Below are positions 1-6,993 of a DNA stretch of 15,084 bases, piece after piece. The stretch is from NCBI GenBank assembly GCA_014523665.1, contig JAATVR010000818.1:1-15084 (forward strand), given 5' to 3'. Each line of letters begins with the position of its first letter. Position 1 is the stretch's first letter. This stretch comes from Nitrososphaerales archaeon TH526 (GTDB lineage Archaea > Thermoproteota > Nitrososphaeria > Nitrososphaerales > Nitrososphaeraceae). The notes under the pieces were generated by a model. That model did not search any database, was not told the DNA's origin, and saw nothing but the letters and a program-made list of their open reading frames with translations. The position numbers and the translations under genes were made by a program.

Positions 1-2
1 AT

Positions 3-122
3 TATCGAAATAGTATTATGAACAGTTCAGTTCAAGTTAAAAGACAACGATTTTCTAAGTCTTGTAAAGACGATCACTTTGAGGATTTTTTTGTACGCGG
101 ATCCAAATCTCATCTTGTTTAG
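3..122 (+). CDS. Possible 3' end of an upstream gene (partial)
   Basis: An open frame runs from the left edge of the window with no stop until TAG at 120-122, giving about 39 residues that end in ...FFVRGSKSHLV. It could be the tail of a gene beginning outside the window. A separate small ORF from the ATG at 18 (34 residues) is also possible. The stop lies two bases before the ATG of the nuclease gene, a spacing typical of co-transcribed, translationally coupled genes. The stretch is basic and polar with no motif I recognise. It is short enough to be chance, so confidence is modest. Confidence 0.35.
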   Translation, partial: YRNSIMNSSVQVKRQRFSKSCKDDHFEDFFVRGSKSHLV

Positions 123-124
123 AC

Positions 125-949
125 ATGACTGTAACAGTCAGAAGAGATGACCATTTCGCTAATCTACTCAAACTAAACCTCAGATCCAGATACGACCAGA
201 AAAGGCGTTCTGAAGATGAAGTACATGTTTCAGATATTATCCCTTCATCATGTATAAGAAAACAATATTATTCGCGTAGATTCCCCGAAATTGATACCAT
301 ATCAGATGAATCTATATATCATTTCATCAGAGGGGAGTCTAGCGAATTTGTCATAACCCAGCTAGCAAATATGGGCGTTTCCCAAGCGAATCTAGAATTC
401 GATGGGATACTCGCGCATCCGGATATAATGTCTAACGATTCAGTTGTAGAACTCAAAGACACGTTGAACTTCAGTAGACTGAATATGACTGATGAAAAGT
501 TCAAATCATATCTGAGACAATTGTTATATTATCTTGTAATCACGAGCGTCGAACGAGGAATCATTTCCATCAGATATAACATGAAAGAACTGAGGTGGAT
601 AAAGAGCGATTCAAAGGGGGATTATTTTATTCAACCTCATGATGGGAGAGGGCCATCCATAGAAAGTTGGAGTGTTCATCTCCCAAAGGATGACATTGTT
701 AGAGAAATATTTAAGAACGAAATGGTAAGAAGAAAAAATCTCTTCAGGAAGGCGCTTGAACATTCCGACGTGTCTATCTTACCTAGGCTTCCTGAGGCCA
801 AGAGGAATTTGAGATGCCCCAAATGCAATTTCTATAATAGATGCATGAACGAAGACGATGAAACTACAGAAGCTCATGAAATGGCTAACGAATTGGACGT
901 AATGGACATCTCTGGGGTGATAGATTTTAGGCCTTTCAAAAGCGAGTGA
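125..949 (+). CDS. Cas4/RecB-like PD-(D/E)XK nuclease with Fe-S cysteines
   Basis: A 274-residue protein carrying the signature of the Cas4/RecB-type exonuclease family. Cys43 sits in a C-x-R-x-x-Y-Y context (SSCIRKQYY), followed by a conserved-looking F-x-R-G-E at 67-71. The nuclease core shows HPD at 98-100 and E-L-K at 109-111 (metal-binding Asp and Glu plus catalytic Lys), then the QxxxY-like motif QLLYY at 132-136. Three C-terminal cysteines, 231, 234 and 240 (CPKCNFYNRC), would complete a four-Cys 4Fe-4S site with Cys43. Family members are metal-dependent DNA exonucleases; in CRISPR systems Cas4 trims spacers. No CRISPR repeat or other cas gene is visible, so I infer a stand-alone DNA repair or processing nuclease. 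The ATG at 125 follows the preceding stop by two bases and the N-terminus is of plausible length. The acidic tail after residue 240 is unassigned. Fold assignment is fairly sure; biological role is not. Confidence 0.8.
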   Translation: MTVTVRRDDHFANLLKLNLRSRYDQKRRSEDEVHVSDIIPSSCIRKQYYSRRFPEIDTISDESIYHFIRGESSEFVITQLANMGVSQANLEFDGILAHPDIMSNDSVVELKDTLNFSRLNMTDEKFKSYLRQLLYYLVITSVERGIISIRYNMKELRWIKSDSKGDYFIQPHDGRGPSIESWSVHLPKDDIVREIFKNEMVRRKNLFRKALEHSDVSILPRLPEAKRNLRCPKCNFYNRCMNEDDETTEAHEMANELDVMDISGVIDFRPFKSE

Positions 950-1320
950 TAGATTCTGCTATTCATAGCTTAGAACTAGACTGTCAAATAAAAATGATTT
1001 ATCATGAATTCTTAGTTTTAGCTTTTGTACAGTATCTATTAAATTGGTTTTCTCTTCTCTATGGTATAATAATGCAACTTTGCAGCCATTCTAAAGTGTA
1101 GACTGAAATATAGTTGGGTACATTCGTATATTCTTACGAGGAGTCATATCCTCTAAGTCTGTATTAACTATGTTGTTAAAAAGTTGGGCTGAATCGGTTG
1201 TATTACTAACTGCAGAATTATTGCCTTTCTCACAATTTCGTGCAGTAGCCCTTCATCTTCGTTATAGAGTTCCTTTACTAACCACATGCTCTCGACCAAA
1301 TATGTACATATGGTATTAAG
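950..1320. other. Gene-free spacer, possible decayed sequence
   Basis: No convincing gene. T-rich runs at about 1010-1027 could terminate the nuclease transcript. On the minus strand a 43-codon frame (1299 down to 1168, TTG start) lies just behind the pseudogene and reads as a plausible helical peptide. An overlapping 15-codon frame begins with ATG at 1309 (MYIFGREHVVSKGT). Its start vaguely recalls archaeal nicotinate phosphoribosyltransferases, which can neighbour nicotinamidase-like genes, but nothing after it supports that. I treat the stretch as non-coding or eroded. Confidence 0.4.
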
Positions 1321-1972
1321 TCAGTGTGACTTTAGCTCTTTGACTATCTGTGAGGTCCACTTTATCGTCGCGCCGTAGTTCTCCTTTATGTACCGTAGGC
1401 CTGACCTATGGTTTTCTACTGTGAATGCAGTGACAGCATCTTCAGGGATGATCAGGTTGAATCCTATGATAAATCCACCATAAGCTGTATGCTTAACACA
1501 AATGTGTGTGTATTCCGGTTATAATCAAAGTGTTAGCTCCTTGCCTCTCATATACGCTACTTAACAGCTTACTGAGATTAGTATTGACAAATGAACCTTA
1601 CCTTCTTTTTGGAACTATAAAATCAGTTGCAGTTGGTTCAAGTTCGTGAATCACCTTGGACCCCGGTGTAAATTTTATGGCATGAGGACCCCATAATCTA
1701 AGTTCAGGATCGGAAATCTCGTGTTCATCGTTACAATAAAAAATTGGGATGGCTCTCTCCCGTGCGGCATCTCACAATGCTCTTAATTTTGGGATGATGT
1801 GAAAGGCTCTATTTGATCTTAGTTTCCCATGAACAAAGTCATTTAACATATCGTTCACTAATACGGCATATCTTGTCTCTTGTCGTTGCCCGACATACCT
1901 GCTTATCTTCTTATCTACTGATGGTATCCGCTTTGTTATCGGTATTGCAGCGGCATGAGTAAGGACGTCCAT
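1321..1972 (-). pseudogene. Isochorismatase/nicotinamidase-family hydrolase pseudogene
   Basis: Read on the minus strand from the ATG at 1972, this is a recognisable cysteine hydrolase of the isochorismatase superfamily, broken in three places. Piece 1 (to 1775) has the N-terminal NDMLNDF motif with the first catalytic Asp, then ends at TGA 1772-1774, where a CGA Arg codon is likely ancestral. In the same frame, piece 2 continues with YCNDEH, a WGPHAIK stretch and IVPKRR carrying the catalytic Lys. It stops at TAA 1598-1600, where relatives have Tyr. Piece 3 follows in the same frame up to GIHTH. A frameshift of -2 (or +1) near 1501-1506 then moves to the frame encoding CVKHTAYGGF, with the nucleophilic Cys codon at 1498-1500, and on to ...EDAVTAF and the natural stop TGA at 1321-1323. 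Total length of 652 nt corresponds to about 217 codons, close to an intact family member. Intact relatives hydrolyse nicotinamide or isochorismate-like substrates. The ancestral substrate cannot be told. Confidence 0.8.
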
Positions 1973-2277
1973 TTAGCACATCATCTTTTTATATTCGAAA
2001 ACCGTATATTGACAACATACTGTCTGTAGGTTTTGAAATCATCACCGTCACAATTCATACACATGAAGGCATCAGTCATCGAGATTTTTGCCCATTGATC
2101 TTGATTCTAATCATAAAAATATAATCCATTCGTATGGATTAACACGAATTGGTGGCAACAGAATAGAATGGTATCTTAAGAAAGATTTCGTAAATGGAAT
2201 TAAGGGTATGACTTGGGCATCAAATTGTCTGCGTTATGCAGTATAGCTAACGAACTAATTCATCGTCTTCAATTATT
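1973..2277. other. Intergenic spacer between pseudogene and hisG
   Basis: No recognisable gene. On the plus strand a frame from 2067 to the TAG at 2244-2246 is open for 59 codons and ends in ...WASNCLRYAV, but it has no ATG or TTG in a sensible place and no known motif, so it may be chance or a remnant. A perfect hairpin lies at 2122-2141. The spacer also holds the 3' flank of hisG and the 5' flank of the pseudogene, whose promoter I could not identify. Confidence 0.4.
2122..2141. repeat. Perfect 8-bp inverted repeat (hairpin)
   Basis: Arms TAATCCAT and ATGGATTA pair perfectly around a four-base TCGT loop. It sits in the spacer about 140 bp beyond the 3' end of hisG. It could be an RNA hairpin at a transcript end, a protein-binding palindrome, or chance. 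No U-tract follows closely on the hisG side. Confidence 0.45.
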
Positions 2278-3255
2278 TTACAAATAGCCGTCTAAATTAA
2301 TCTCGTCAAGTTGGAGAATCTGCCTTGGTTCACTTACTACAAGACCTTGTGCTCTCTTCCGTAATAATGGAAGGATTTTGATAAATTCGTTTTTATCTAT
2401 TATCGTACTAATACTATACCATCCACTTTCACTTAGATTGCTTATCGTGGGTCTCTTGAGAGCGGGAAGACTTTCAAGAATGGAACTAATATTTTCTTCT
2501 TTAACATTCATAAAAATGTGAACTTTTTTTCTCGCTTCAACTACTCCCTTCAATAGAGCGAGCATATCTGCAATCTTTTCTCTTTTACTCATGTTCATTA
2601 GTGACGTCTTGTTCGCAATTAATATTGCAGAAGACTCCATCACTTTATCGATAATTTTAAGATTGTTTTGCATCATGGTCGTTCCTGTTTCAGTAATATC
2701 AAAGATCGCATCAACATCTTCTGGTGGTTTAGCTTCTGTCGCACCAAAAGAAAGGAATATCTGCACATTTTTGTTAGTTCCTACTCGCAACCATGGGGTA
2801 ATGATCAGGGGATCAGAATCGCCGAAATACTTAGTGTATGCACTATTAGACTTTATATGTGAAGAAGTTGTCGTAAGATATTCTGAAGAGATCCTCAATG
2901 TCTTTTTCTTCTCTGCGAATTCTGTGATCAAATCCGATAAATTATTGACCGGAAAAAATTCAGGTACTGCGATAACCTGGTTAACATGCCCGTATTCCAA
3001 ATCAAGTAAATGAGAAACATATGCATTGGCTTCCCTGACCCAATCCTTACCGGTTATTCCAACATCATAGAAACCTTCCTGAACATAGGTAGGAATTTCC
3101 TGAGGTCGGAGTATTTTCACCTCGATCTCCGGATCACTGAGCTTGATGCGATATGTTCGACCATGACCACTAACAGTCTGCCATGCTTGTTCGAGTACTC
3201 TAAATGTTGCCTCTTCAATACTGCCTTTTGGAATTGCAAACTTAACTATCGACAT
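2278..3255 (-). CDS. hisG: ATP phosphoribosyltransferase, long form (HisG)
   Basis: Catalyses the first, committed step of histidine biosynthesis, joining ATP and PRPP to give phosphoribosyl-ATP in the cytoplasm. The 325 residues fit the long HisG form, which carries its own regulatory domain and needs no HisZ. Visible landmarks are IPKGS at 8-12, RPQEIPTYV at 50-58 followed by GFYDVGITGKDW at 61-72, and the PRPP-binding segment with DITETGTT at 186-193. The region from about 240 to 315 (KVHIFMNV..., paired strands and helices) matches the ACT-like C-terminal domain that binds histidine for feedback inhibition in the family. The ATG at 3255 places the first strand directly at the N-terminus, as in homologues. 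It follows hmgA by 39 nt on the same strand and has a TATA-like box of its own. No other his gene is in the window, so the pathway is dispersed or starts elsewhere. Confidence 0.93.
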   Translation of the reverse strand: MSIVKFAIPKGSIEEATFRVLEQAWQTVSGHGRTYRIKLSDPEIEVKILRPQEIPTYVQEGFYDVGITGKDWVREANAYVSHLLDLEYGHVNQVIAVPEFFPVNNLSDLITEFAEKKKTLRISSEYLTTTSSHIKSNSAYTKYFGDSDPLIITPWLRVGTNKNVQIFLSFGATEAKPPEDVDAIFDITETGTTMMQNNLKIIDKVMESSAILIANKTSLMNMSKREKIADMLALLKGVVEARKKVHIFMNVKEENISSILESLPALKRPTISNLSESGWYSISTIIDKNEFIKILPLLRKRAQGLVVSEPRQILQLDEINLDGYL

Positions 3256-3286
3256 GGCTGAGTGCTTGAGAGTTGCCTGATCCTTT

Positions 3287-3295
3287 GTATATATC
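3287..3295 (-). promoter_or_regulatory. TATA-like box for hisG, overlapping the hmgA stop
   Basis: On the minus strand the sequence GATATATAC lies about 36 nt before the hisG ATG and overlaps the TAG stop of hmgA (3297-3295). The usual archaeal spacing of about 25 nt would start transcription near 3265, leaving a leader of around 10 nt. It suggests that hisG can be transcribed apart from hmgA. Inferred from sequence only. Confidence 0.45.
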
Positions 3296-4578
3296 TAATC
3301 ATTGATCTGACCATTTTGGCTGAATTTAACCAGCAATTCCTTTGCTCTAGATAGATTTACTTCGTCTTCCTTGACAAGGTGCTCTGATATAATGTCTATC
3401 ATATTGCCTCTTGCCCCCGCCATAAAAGCAATATTTCTTGAATGTAGTTTCATATGCCCTTTCTGGATCCCATCAGAAGCCAAGGCGAGTAAAGCTGCAA
3501 AATTCTGGGCCAGACCTACAGATGCGATCACAATCGCAAGTTCTTGGGAAGAATTGACTTTTAGAATCTTCAAACTTGTTGCAGCCATCTGATGTACCTT
3601 TGTCACTCCGCCCACAATCCCTACCGCCATAGGAATTTCCAATTCGCCAACAAGATTGCCATTTTCATCTCTCCACCACTTTGACAATGACCTGTAGCGA
3701 CCTCCTCTACTCGCATAAGCGTGGGCCGCAGCCTCAATAGCACGGTAGTCCTGCCCAGTCGCCAGAGCAACAGCATCAATCCCGTTCATAATGCCTTTGT
3801 TGTGAGTGACAGCTCTGTAGACATCTGAATAGGCAAGAGCATATGCATACAAGATTCGTTCCACGATGTTGTCTCCGCCTAATTGATTTCTCGAGAAGGT
3901 GGCTCGGCATCTAACTAATCTTCGCACGGAATAGTTTGAAAGGATCTTCAGTATAGTCCTGCAACCAGTAATACTCTCAATGGCTTGTCCGACCGCTTCG
4001 CACATCGTATTCACGACGTTGGCACCCATGGCATCATGAGTGTTGATTATAAGTTCAACAATAATCATGGTGCCCATGCCTAGCTGGCTCTCGTCTTGGA
4101 CGGCTCTGACTTGTATTTCTTCCACTTTTGACGATCTAGCTCTGGAACTGGCAACCCTATACAATTCGTCTTTCTTATCGAGAATTTTTCTTGAAATTGC
4201 CTCATGAGGTTTATCATCTGGAATGACTTGAATTTGACCAATCATTAGGGGATCATCTGCTTCAGCGTGAAATCCACCGGTGAGCCTTGCTATTTTTGCT
4301 GCTTTGCTTGTAGCGGCAATCACGGACGGCTCTTCTATTGCCATAGGAATGAGATAGTCTATATCATTAATCAAAAAGTTTGTCGCAATTCCCATTGGGA
4401 CATGAAATACTCCTATCGCATTTTCTATCATTCTATTCACATTATCAAAACCTAAACTCTGCGCTGAATCCTTGAGAAATAGGATGTCCCTGTCCTCAAG
4501 AGAAGCATTTTTCTTAATCTGATCAAGTCTATCAGTTAAACTCAATTCTCGGAACTTAATTCCTGCAGCAACGTCCAA
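3295..4578 (-). CDS. hmgA: Hydroxymethylglutaryl-CoA reductase, class II
   Basis: Interconverts HMG-CoA and mevalonate; in archaea this supplies mevalonate for isoprenoid membrane lipids. The 427 residues carry class II features throughout: ENAIG at 52-56 followed by PMGIATNF (61-68), EEPSVIAA at 82-89 with catalytic Glu83, and the nucleotide-binding DAMGAN at 182-187. Catalytic Lys261 lies in HNKGIMNGIDAV, Asp277 in GQDYRA, and the class II loop GHMKLHSRNIA holds catalytic His375. Residue roles are assigned by analogy with Pseudomonas mevalonii HMGR. Class II enzymes are often labelled degradative, but in an archaeon a biosynthetic role is the likelier reading. The start is TTG at 4578: a TAG lies two codons upstream, the next in-frame Met is residue 50, and the FRELSLTDRLDQI stretch near the N-terminus matches the usual beginning of the family. 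It is first in a tandem pair with hisG. Confidence 0.94.
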   Translation of the reverse strand: MDVAAGIKFRELSLTDRLDQIKKNASLEDRDILFLKDSAQSLGFDNVNRMIENAIGVFHVPMGIATNFLINDIDYLIPMAIEEPSVIAATSKAAKIARLTGGFHAEADDPLMIGQIQVIPDDKPHEAISRKILDKKDELYRVASSRARSSKVEEIQVRAVQDESQLGMGTMIIVELIINTHDAMGANVVNTMCEAVGQAIESITGCRTILKILSNYSVRRLVRCRATFSRNQLGGDNIVERILYAYALAYSDVYRAVTHNKGIMNGIDAVALATGQDYRAIEAAAHAYASRGGRYRSLSKWWRDENGNLVGELEIPMAVGIVGGVTKVHQMAATSLKILKVNSSQELAIVIASVGLAQNFAALLALASDGIQKGHMKLHSRNIAFMAGARGNMIDIISEHLVKEDEVNLSRAKELLVKFSQNGQIND

Positions 4579-4634
4579 TTCCTATGACCTTATTCCAATA
4601 CGACGGGCCTGCCTATTTAGATGTAACCTGAGAA

Positions 4635-4642
4635 AATATAAA
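4635..4642 (-). promoter_or_regulatory. TATA box for hmgA
   Basis: On the minus strand TTTATATT lies about 60 nt before the TTG start of hmgA. Transcription would begin near 4612, giving a leader of about 35 nt. It is the best TATA match between hmgA and the divergent exported-protein gene. Confidence 0.5.
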
Positions 4643-4717
4643 CGAGCATTACACATTAGAGGAAATGAACTAATGGACCTGACTACTTCGAAAATGAGAT
4701 GAAACACCAAGAACCAA

Positions 4718-4727
4718 AACTTTAAAG
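4718..4727 (+). promoter_or_regulatory. Possible TATA box for the PEFG protein gene
   Basis: AACTTTAAAG lies about 33 nt before the TTG start at 4756, the spacing expected for a nearly leaderless archaeal transcript. The match to the TATA consensus is only fair. Confidence 0.35.
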
Positions 4728-4755
4728 CCATTATCTTCAACTAAACCTGAGAAAT

Positions 4756-5376
4756 TTGTCTGCAATTGGTGCGGCTATAGCCCGAATATTACGACAACGT
4801 CATCTTCTCCTAACCAACTTCGTATTATTAGCCTTTTTCGTGTTTATATCAAGTTCTTCTTATATTGTATACGGACAACAGAATCAGACGATCTCTCAAC
4901 TGAACAAAAATGCTACTCCCGAGCTTACTAGTACCAAAGACTTGCAGATAGGAAACGCATCGTATCAGATCAGATATCATATCAGTGGTGATAACCAATT
5001 GAATGAAATGTGGGTCCAAAGAGATAATATGACACTGGCTGCTGCCATCTCGGCAGTGTCAGACGGGGTATTAACCATCGAGCTTCCAAGACATGTTATA
5101 GACTCCAAAATGCAATCGAATGCGGACGATGTTTATGCCGTGTTCATTGATGGACAGTTTGTGCCATATGATGAAATCATGAACAACACTCAAGCAAGGG
5201 TATTGCGTATAGAATTCGGTAACGGATCCGAGCAAATAGAGATCACAGGCACACACGTTGTTCCAGAATTTGGCCCTCTCGCTGCGTTTGTTCTTGCAAT
5301 TTCGATTGCGTGTGTGGTCATAGTAACGAAGATCAAGAAATTAAAGAGCGTTAATGACCTGTTCAGATTAAAATGA
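4756..5376 (+). CDS. Exported surface protein with PEFG-CTERM anchor
   Basis: A 206-residue secreted or surface-anchored protein of unknown function. The N-terminus has basic residues (Arg10, Arg13, Arg15), a hydrophobic stretch at about 18-31 and a likely signal-peptidase site after VYG (residue 40), followed by QQNQT. The C-terminus has PEFG at 170-173, a hydrophobic helix of about 18 residues (174-191) and a basic tail beginning TKIKKLK. This arrangement is the PEFG-CTERM sorting signal described in thaumarchaea, thought to be processed by an archaeosortase. The body holds six N-glycosylation sequons (N43, N52, N67, N91, N143, N156) and looks beta-rich, with a repeated pattern of short strands. 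The start is TTG; the next in-frame Met is residue 86, which would remove the signal peptide. A T-rich stretch follows the stop. Divergent from hmgA. Localisation is well supported; the biochemical role is unknown. Confidence 0.8.
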   Translation: MSAIGAAIARILRQRHLLLTNFVLLAFFVFISSSSYIVYGQQNQTISQLNKNATPELTSTKDLQIGNASYQIRYHISGDNQLNEMWVQRDNMTLAAAISAVSDGVLTIELPRHVIDSKMQSNADDVYAVFIDGQFVPYDEIMNNTQARVLRIEFGNGSEQIEITGTHVVPEFGPLAAFVLAISIACVVIVTKIKKLKSVNDLFRLK

Positions 5377-5405
5377 CAATCAGATGACTTCGTTGCCAAA
5401 TACGA

Positions 5406-5432
5406 CTATATTTATTTTCGATTTCGTTTTAG
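5406..5432 (+). terminator. T-rich terminator candidate after the PEFG protein gene
   Basis: About 30-55 nt past the stop codon, several short T runs follow each other on the plus strand (TTTATTTT, TTTCG, TTTT). Archaeal RNA polymerase can terminate at such tracts without a hairpin. No stem-loop precedes it. Confidence 0.35.
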
Positions 5433-5907
5433 GGATAATACAGATAATACAAGTGCTTAAATAATTAGACTGTATTTATAGGCCTATTCTTTAACCCATC
5501 TTCGCATTAGGATACTATTAAAAAATGAAATACTATCTTAATGAATGAATTCCTCATTTTTACTGCATTTACATTTATTGTCCCAGTAATTGCCTCGAGG
5601 GTCTTAATCGTACTGGTATTTGATGCGATATTCTCCTACCAACATGTTAGGCAGGATCTTATCTAAGTATTTGCATTCCCCCAAATACTCATGGATCATT
5701 CTTTTAACTTGAAATAGAAATAGAATTCATCACGATTAAGGTATGTGACAGGTATTTGATTATCGCGTTTTTGTGACTCGGAACTGATAGCTTTTTTCAT
5801 AATAATGCTTGGGTGTTCTCATTTAAGTGATTCAGATAAGTTCTCTACATGGATTTTGCGGACTGATTTAGCTATTTCATGAATTACATGACAAATTGGG
5901 AAGAAAG

Positions 5908-5917
5908 TGTATATATG
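5908..5917 (+). promoter_or_regulatory. TATA box supporting a leaderless ABC gene start at 5942
   Basis: TGTATATATG is a strong TATA match centred about 29 nt before the TTG at 5942. A transcript starting near 5938-5940 would be leaderless from that TTG and would exclude the upstream ATGs at 5879, 5888 and 5915 from the message. Confidence 0.5.
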
Positions 5918-5941
5918 CAAAAATATGCTTATTCTATATTC

Positions 5942-6946
5942 TTGCAAGAAATACTCAGAGCTGAAAACCTGAAAAAATACTTTCACATATCAAAGGGTCT
6001 AATGAGCACAATGAGATCAGGCTCTGTTTCTCTCGTGAAGGCAGTTGACGGCATTTCACTGAGATTAGAGGAGGGTCAGGTTTACGTTATTGCAGGTGAA
6101 TCAGGTTCAGGAAAATCGACACTTGCGAGACTGCTTTTGCGAGCAATACAACCAGATGAAGGACGAATAAAATTCAAAGGTAACGACATCACAGAAAAGA
6201 AGGATACGGATCTTAGGGAGTTTAGGAGAAGTGTCCAAATGGTACACCAGGATGCGTATACGTCACTCGATCCTAGAATGAAAATCCTTGATATCATAAT
6301 GGAGCCAATTACTATCCATGAAAAGGGCAGCTCAAGAAGGGAGCGGCAAGAAAAGGTATACAAGGCATTGGAGGATGTTAAACTTGAACCTGTAGTTGAG
6401 CTATCTAATAGTTATCCATACTCTCTTTCCGGTGGTCAGCGACAACGAGTCGCTCTAGCAAGAGCCCTAGTTTTGAGACCGGCAGTTATAATTGCCGACG
6501 AACCTGTCTCGATGCTAGATGTATCGGTCCGAGCAGGTATATTGGAGCTAATGAAGGATCTCAAGGACAAATTCAGAATATCATACATATATATCACACA
6601 TGATCTCAGCACTTCCAGATATATCGGAGACAAGATTGCTATCATGTACGCTGGGAAGGTAGTGGAGATGGGTGCAGTTGATACTGTTTTACTTAATCCT
6701 CTTCATCCGTATACTCAAGCTCTTATCGATGCAGTATCTGAACCAAATCCTACGAACTTGCAAAAAACAAGATCTATTCGTATACGTGAAGGGGAGAAAA
6801 TATTTAGTGGGGGTTGTAATTTTTATTTTAGATGTCTTTATTCAATGGATAAATGCAAAAAAGAGCCAAGTCTTAACAATCAACGTAAAGCTAATCAATT
6901 TGGTAGTAGCAGCGACCATTTTGTCTCGTGTTTTTTGTATGACTGA
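5942..6946 (+). CDS. Peptide/nickel-type ABC transporter ATP-binding protein (OppF/DppF-like)
   Basis: An ATPase subunit of a dipeptide/oligopeptide/nickel-type ABC importer, energising transport at the inner face of the membrane. Numbered from TTG 5942 (334 residues), it has Walker A GESGSGKS at 52-59, Q-loop Gln103, signature LSGGQRQR at 162-169, Walker B VIIADEP at 182-188 with catalytic Glu187, and switch His220. After HPYTQAL comes the family's C-terminal extension with four cysteines (292, 298, 305, 330), a pattern linked in some family members to an Fe-S cluster. The N-terminus beginning ILRAENLKKYF fits homologues from this TTG. The ATG at 5879 would add 21 residues with no family counterpart and lies upstream of the TATA box. 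No permease, binding protein or partner ATPase lies in the window, so its partners must be elsewhere or this is an orphan. It converges with smc 47 bp downstream. Confidence 0.87.
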   Translation: MQEILRAENLKKYFHISKGLMSTMRSGSVSLVKAVDGISLRLEEGQVYVIAGESGSGKSTLARLLLRAIQPDEGRIKFKGNDITEKKDTDLREFRRSVQMVHQDAYTSLDPRMKILDIIMEPITIHEKGSSRRERQEKVYKALEDVKLEPVVELSNSYPYSLSGGQRQRVALARALVLRPAVIIADEPVSMLDVSVRAGILELMKDLKDKFRISYIYITHDLSTSRYIGDKIAIMYAGKVVEMGAVDTVLLNPLHPYTQALIDAVSEPNPTNLQKTRSIRIREGEKIFSGGCNFYFRCLYSMDKCKKEPSLNNQRKANQFGSSSDHFVSCFLYD

Positions 6947-6993
6947 TTCATGTACGAATTAGGGGGTTGTTGTGACCGATATTAGTGTTAGAG

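Larger units (their letters stand above)
5377..5941. other. Long spacer with a possible tiny membrane peptide ORF
   Basis: Mostly AT-rich, with no RNA gene or repeat that I can recognise. The one coding candidate is 5541-5666 on the plus strand: ATG start, 41 residues, strongly hydrophobic over residues 4-30 (a single possible membrane span) with a polar end. A purine/AT-rich stretch precedes it but no good TATA box. It could be a small membrane protein, a remnant, or chance. The end of the spacer, from 5908, holds the promoter of the ABC gene. The frame of the ABC gene is also open from an ATG at 5879, but I think that part is untranslated. Confidence 0.35.

Noticed and set aside
1772..1774. 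TGA in the hydrolase pseudogene as a recoded (selenocysteine) codon
   Set aside because: The position corresponds to an Arg-like residue away from the active site, and a second stop and a frameshift follow.
2067..2246. Plus-strand 59-codon open frame
   Set aside because: No canonical start in a useful place and no motif; kept only as a remark in the spacer entry.
2591..3261. Plus-strand open frames opposite hisG
   Set aside because: They overlap well-supported HisG motifs on the other strand and show no family resemblance.
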